Assembly (NCBI RefSeq): GCF_020089865.1
Contig: NZ_JAIRBM010000012.1
Location: 62,001-126,000, forward strand
Length of the DNA stretch: 64,000 bases
Direction: 5' to 3'
Source of the DNA: Microvirga puerhi
GTDB lineage: Bacteria; Pseudomonadota; Alphaproteobacteria; Rhizobiales; Beijerinckiaceae
The notes beneath the pieces were generated by a model. It ran no database searches, was not told the origin of the DNA, and saw only the letters and a program-made list of their open reading frames with translations. Position 1 is the stretch's first letter, and each line of letters begins with the position of its first letter. Shown in pieces: positions 63,254 to 64,000 of the stretch. The position numbers were made by a program, and so were the translations under genes.

Positions 63254-64000
63254 TCAGCGGATGCCCTTGGCCGACAGATCGACCACCTGGCCGGCTTTAT
63301 CCTTCGTGATCAGGTTCGGGCCGGACGGCACATTGCCGCCGGGGATCAGGCCGTACTTCGCATCAAGTGCCAGGAAGACTACCGGCAGGTAACCTTGCAG
63401 ATATTGCTGCTGATCGATGGCGAAGGCTGCTTCGCCCGCCGACACAGCTTTCAGGAAGTTGGCGGAAAGATCGAAGGACGCGACTTTCACGGATCCGGTC
63501 TTGCCGGCCTCCTTCACTGCCGCAACCGTGGGCTCACCGGAGAGCGGAGCGCCGAGCGCCATGATCGTGTCGATGGAACTGTCGGCCGCCAGCGCCGCCT
63601 TTACCTTTGCTCGAATGTCGGACGGATCGTTCGACACAGGCAGAACCGTTACCTTGCCGCCGAACCCTTCCGCAAAGCCCTTGCAACGCAGATCGAGCGA
63701 CACGTTACCGACCTCGTGGTTGACGCACAGGCCGACCTTGCCTCCCATTTCCTTCAGCTTCGCGCCCGCCGCCTTGCCGGCATCGAGTTCGTCCTGGCCC
63801 ACATGCAGGAGAGCGCCGAGCTTCTTGGACACGTCGGAGCCCGAGTTCATGGAGATGACCGGAATGCCTGCGGCAACGGCCTTTTGGATCGACGGTCCGA
63901 GCGCGGAGGCGTCCGGAATCGACACGATGAGGCCCGCCGGCTTCTGGTTGACCGCGGCGTCGATGAGCTGCGCCATGGCGACCATGTCGAAGGTCTCAGG
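63254..64000 (-). CDS. Sugar (CUT2) ABC transporter substrate-binding protein, partial (5' end outside window)
   Basis: The frame is open from the right edge and gives about 248 residues of a Peripla_BP_4 (RbsB-like) protein, lacking the signal peptide and N-terminal part. Recognisable blocks are LIVSIPDASALGPSIQKAVAAGIPVISMNSG, VGLCVNHEVGNVSLDLRCKGFAEG, IDTIMALGAPLSGEPTVAAVKEAG and FAIDQQQYLQGYLPV. The Met at 63985 is internal: five further in-frame codons (PETFD) run to the edge. Periplasmic sugar-binding component of the importer encoded downstream. Confidence 0.92.
   Translation of the reverse strand, partial: PETFDMVAMAQLIDAAVNQKPAGLIVSIPDASALGPSIQKAVAAGIPVISMNSGSDVSKKLGALLHVGQDELDAGKAAGAKLKEMGGKVGLCVNHEVGNVSLDLRCKGFAEGFGGKVTVLPVSNDPSDIRAKVKAALAADSSIDTIMALGAPLSGEPTVAAVKEAGKTGSVKVASFDLSANFLKAVSAGEAAFAIDQQQYLQGYLPVVFLALDAKYGLIPGGNVPSGPNLITKDKAGQVVDLSAKGIR

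Overview
The window is a gene-dense, GC-rich bacterial chromosome segment of ordinary metabolic character. Gene content and style point to an alphaproteobacterium of the order Hyphomicrobiales (Rhizobiales), possibly near Microvirga, Methylobacterium or Bosea. The genus is an inference; the order rests on the many solute-binding-protein ABC importers, ATGA-overlapped operons, the fused LivHM permease, the UPF0386 (YjhX-like) protein, and intergenic palindromes built on GATCATGC and CAAAAGTGG cores that resemble the abundant rhizobial REP-like repeats. I see no tRNA, rRNA, insertion sequence, phage gene or CRISPR array.

Layout. 1-2.2 kb: end of a histidine kinase overlapping a hybrid kinase with receivers at both ends. 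2.4-8.1 kb: complete dipeptide importer dppABCDF. 8.1-16.7 kb: AI-2E-family membrane protein with an extra soluble domain, a DLH-type hydrolase, peptidase Dcp, a small ORF, aldose epimerase, SMP-30 lactonase-like protein and amidase. 16.8-24.7 kb: branched-chain-amino-acid-type ABC importer (binding protein, fused LivHM, LivG, LivF), then a [2Fe-2S] ferredoxin, a ferredoxin-NADP reductase, an N-carbamoyl amino acid/allantoate amidohydrolase and an acetyltransferase. 24.7-25.6 kb: second acetyltransferase and a small secreted cysteine-repeat protein. 25.7-31.9 kb (minus strand): an ammonia-lyase of the HAL/PAL family and the glycerol-3-phosphate importer ugpBAEC, with three 11-bp-period Pho-box repeats upstream of ugpB. 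32.0-39.1 kb: YflT-like protein, then a probable lysine-degradation locus (Lrp regulator plus FAD oxidoreductase on minus; lysine-6-dehydrogenase-like enzyme, aminoadipate-semialdehyde dehydrogenase and a ThDP enzyme on plus).

39.2-51.8 kb: UPF0386 gene with a hairpin-rich upstream region, isochorismatase-fold hydrolase, transaldolase, LysR regulator divergent from a valine-degradation set (mmsA, isobutyryl-CoA dehydrogenase-like, mmsB), O-antigen-ligase-like membrane protein, M20 amidohydrolase, L-lactate permease and RibA. 51.9-60.1 kb: DMT exporter, lipoproteins, a pair of small convergent ORFs sharing a terminator, SLC13-type transporter, CAP-domain protein, a HI0933-like flavoprotein and RecQ. 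60.1-64 kb (minus): a CUT2 sugar ABC importer with a Gfo/Idh/MocA dehydrogenase, cut by the right edge.

Taken together this is a scavenging and amino-acid/sugar catabolism region: five ABC importers of four classes feed peptides, amino acids, glycerol phosphodiesters and sugars to adjacent enzymes. The best signals beyond routine annotation are the Pho-box array, the lysine-catabolic divergon, the degenerate RibB-like half of RibA, the B12-binding-like tail on the AI-2E protein, the tandem C-x21-C secreted protein, and the structured region upstream of the UPF0386 gene. I did not find a clearly new multi-gene system.
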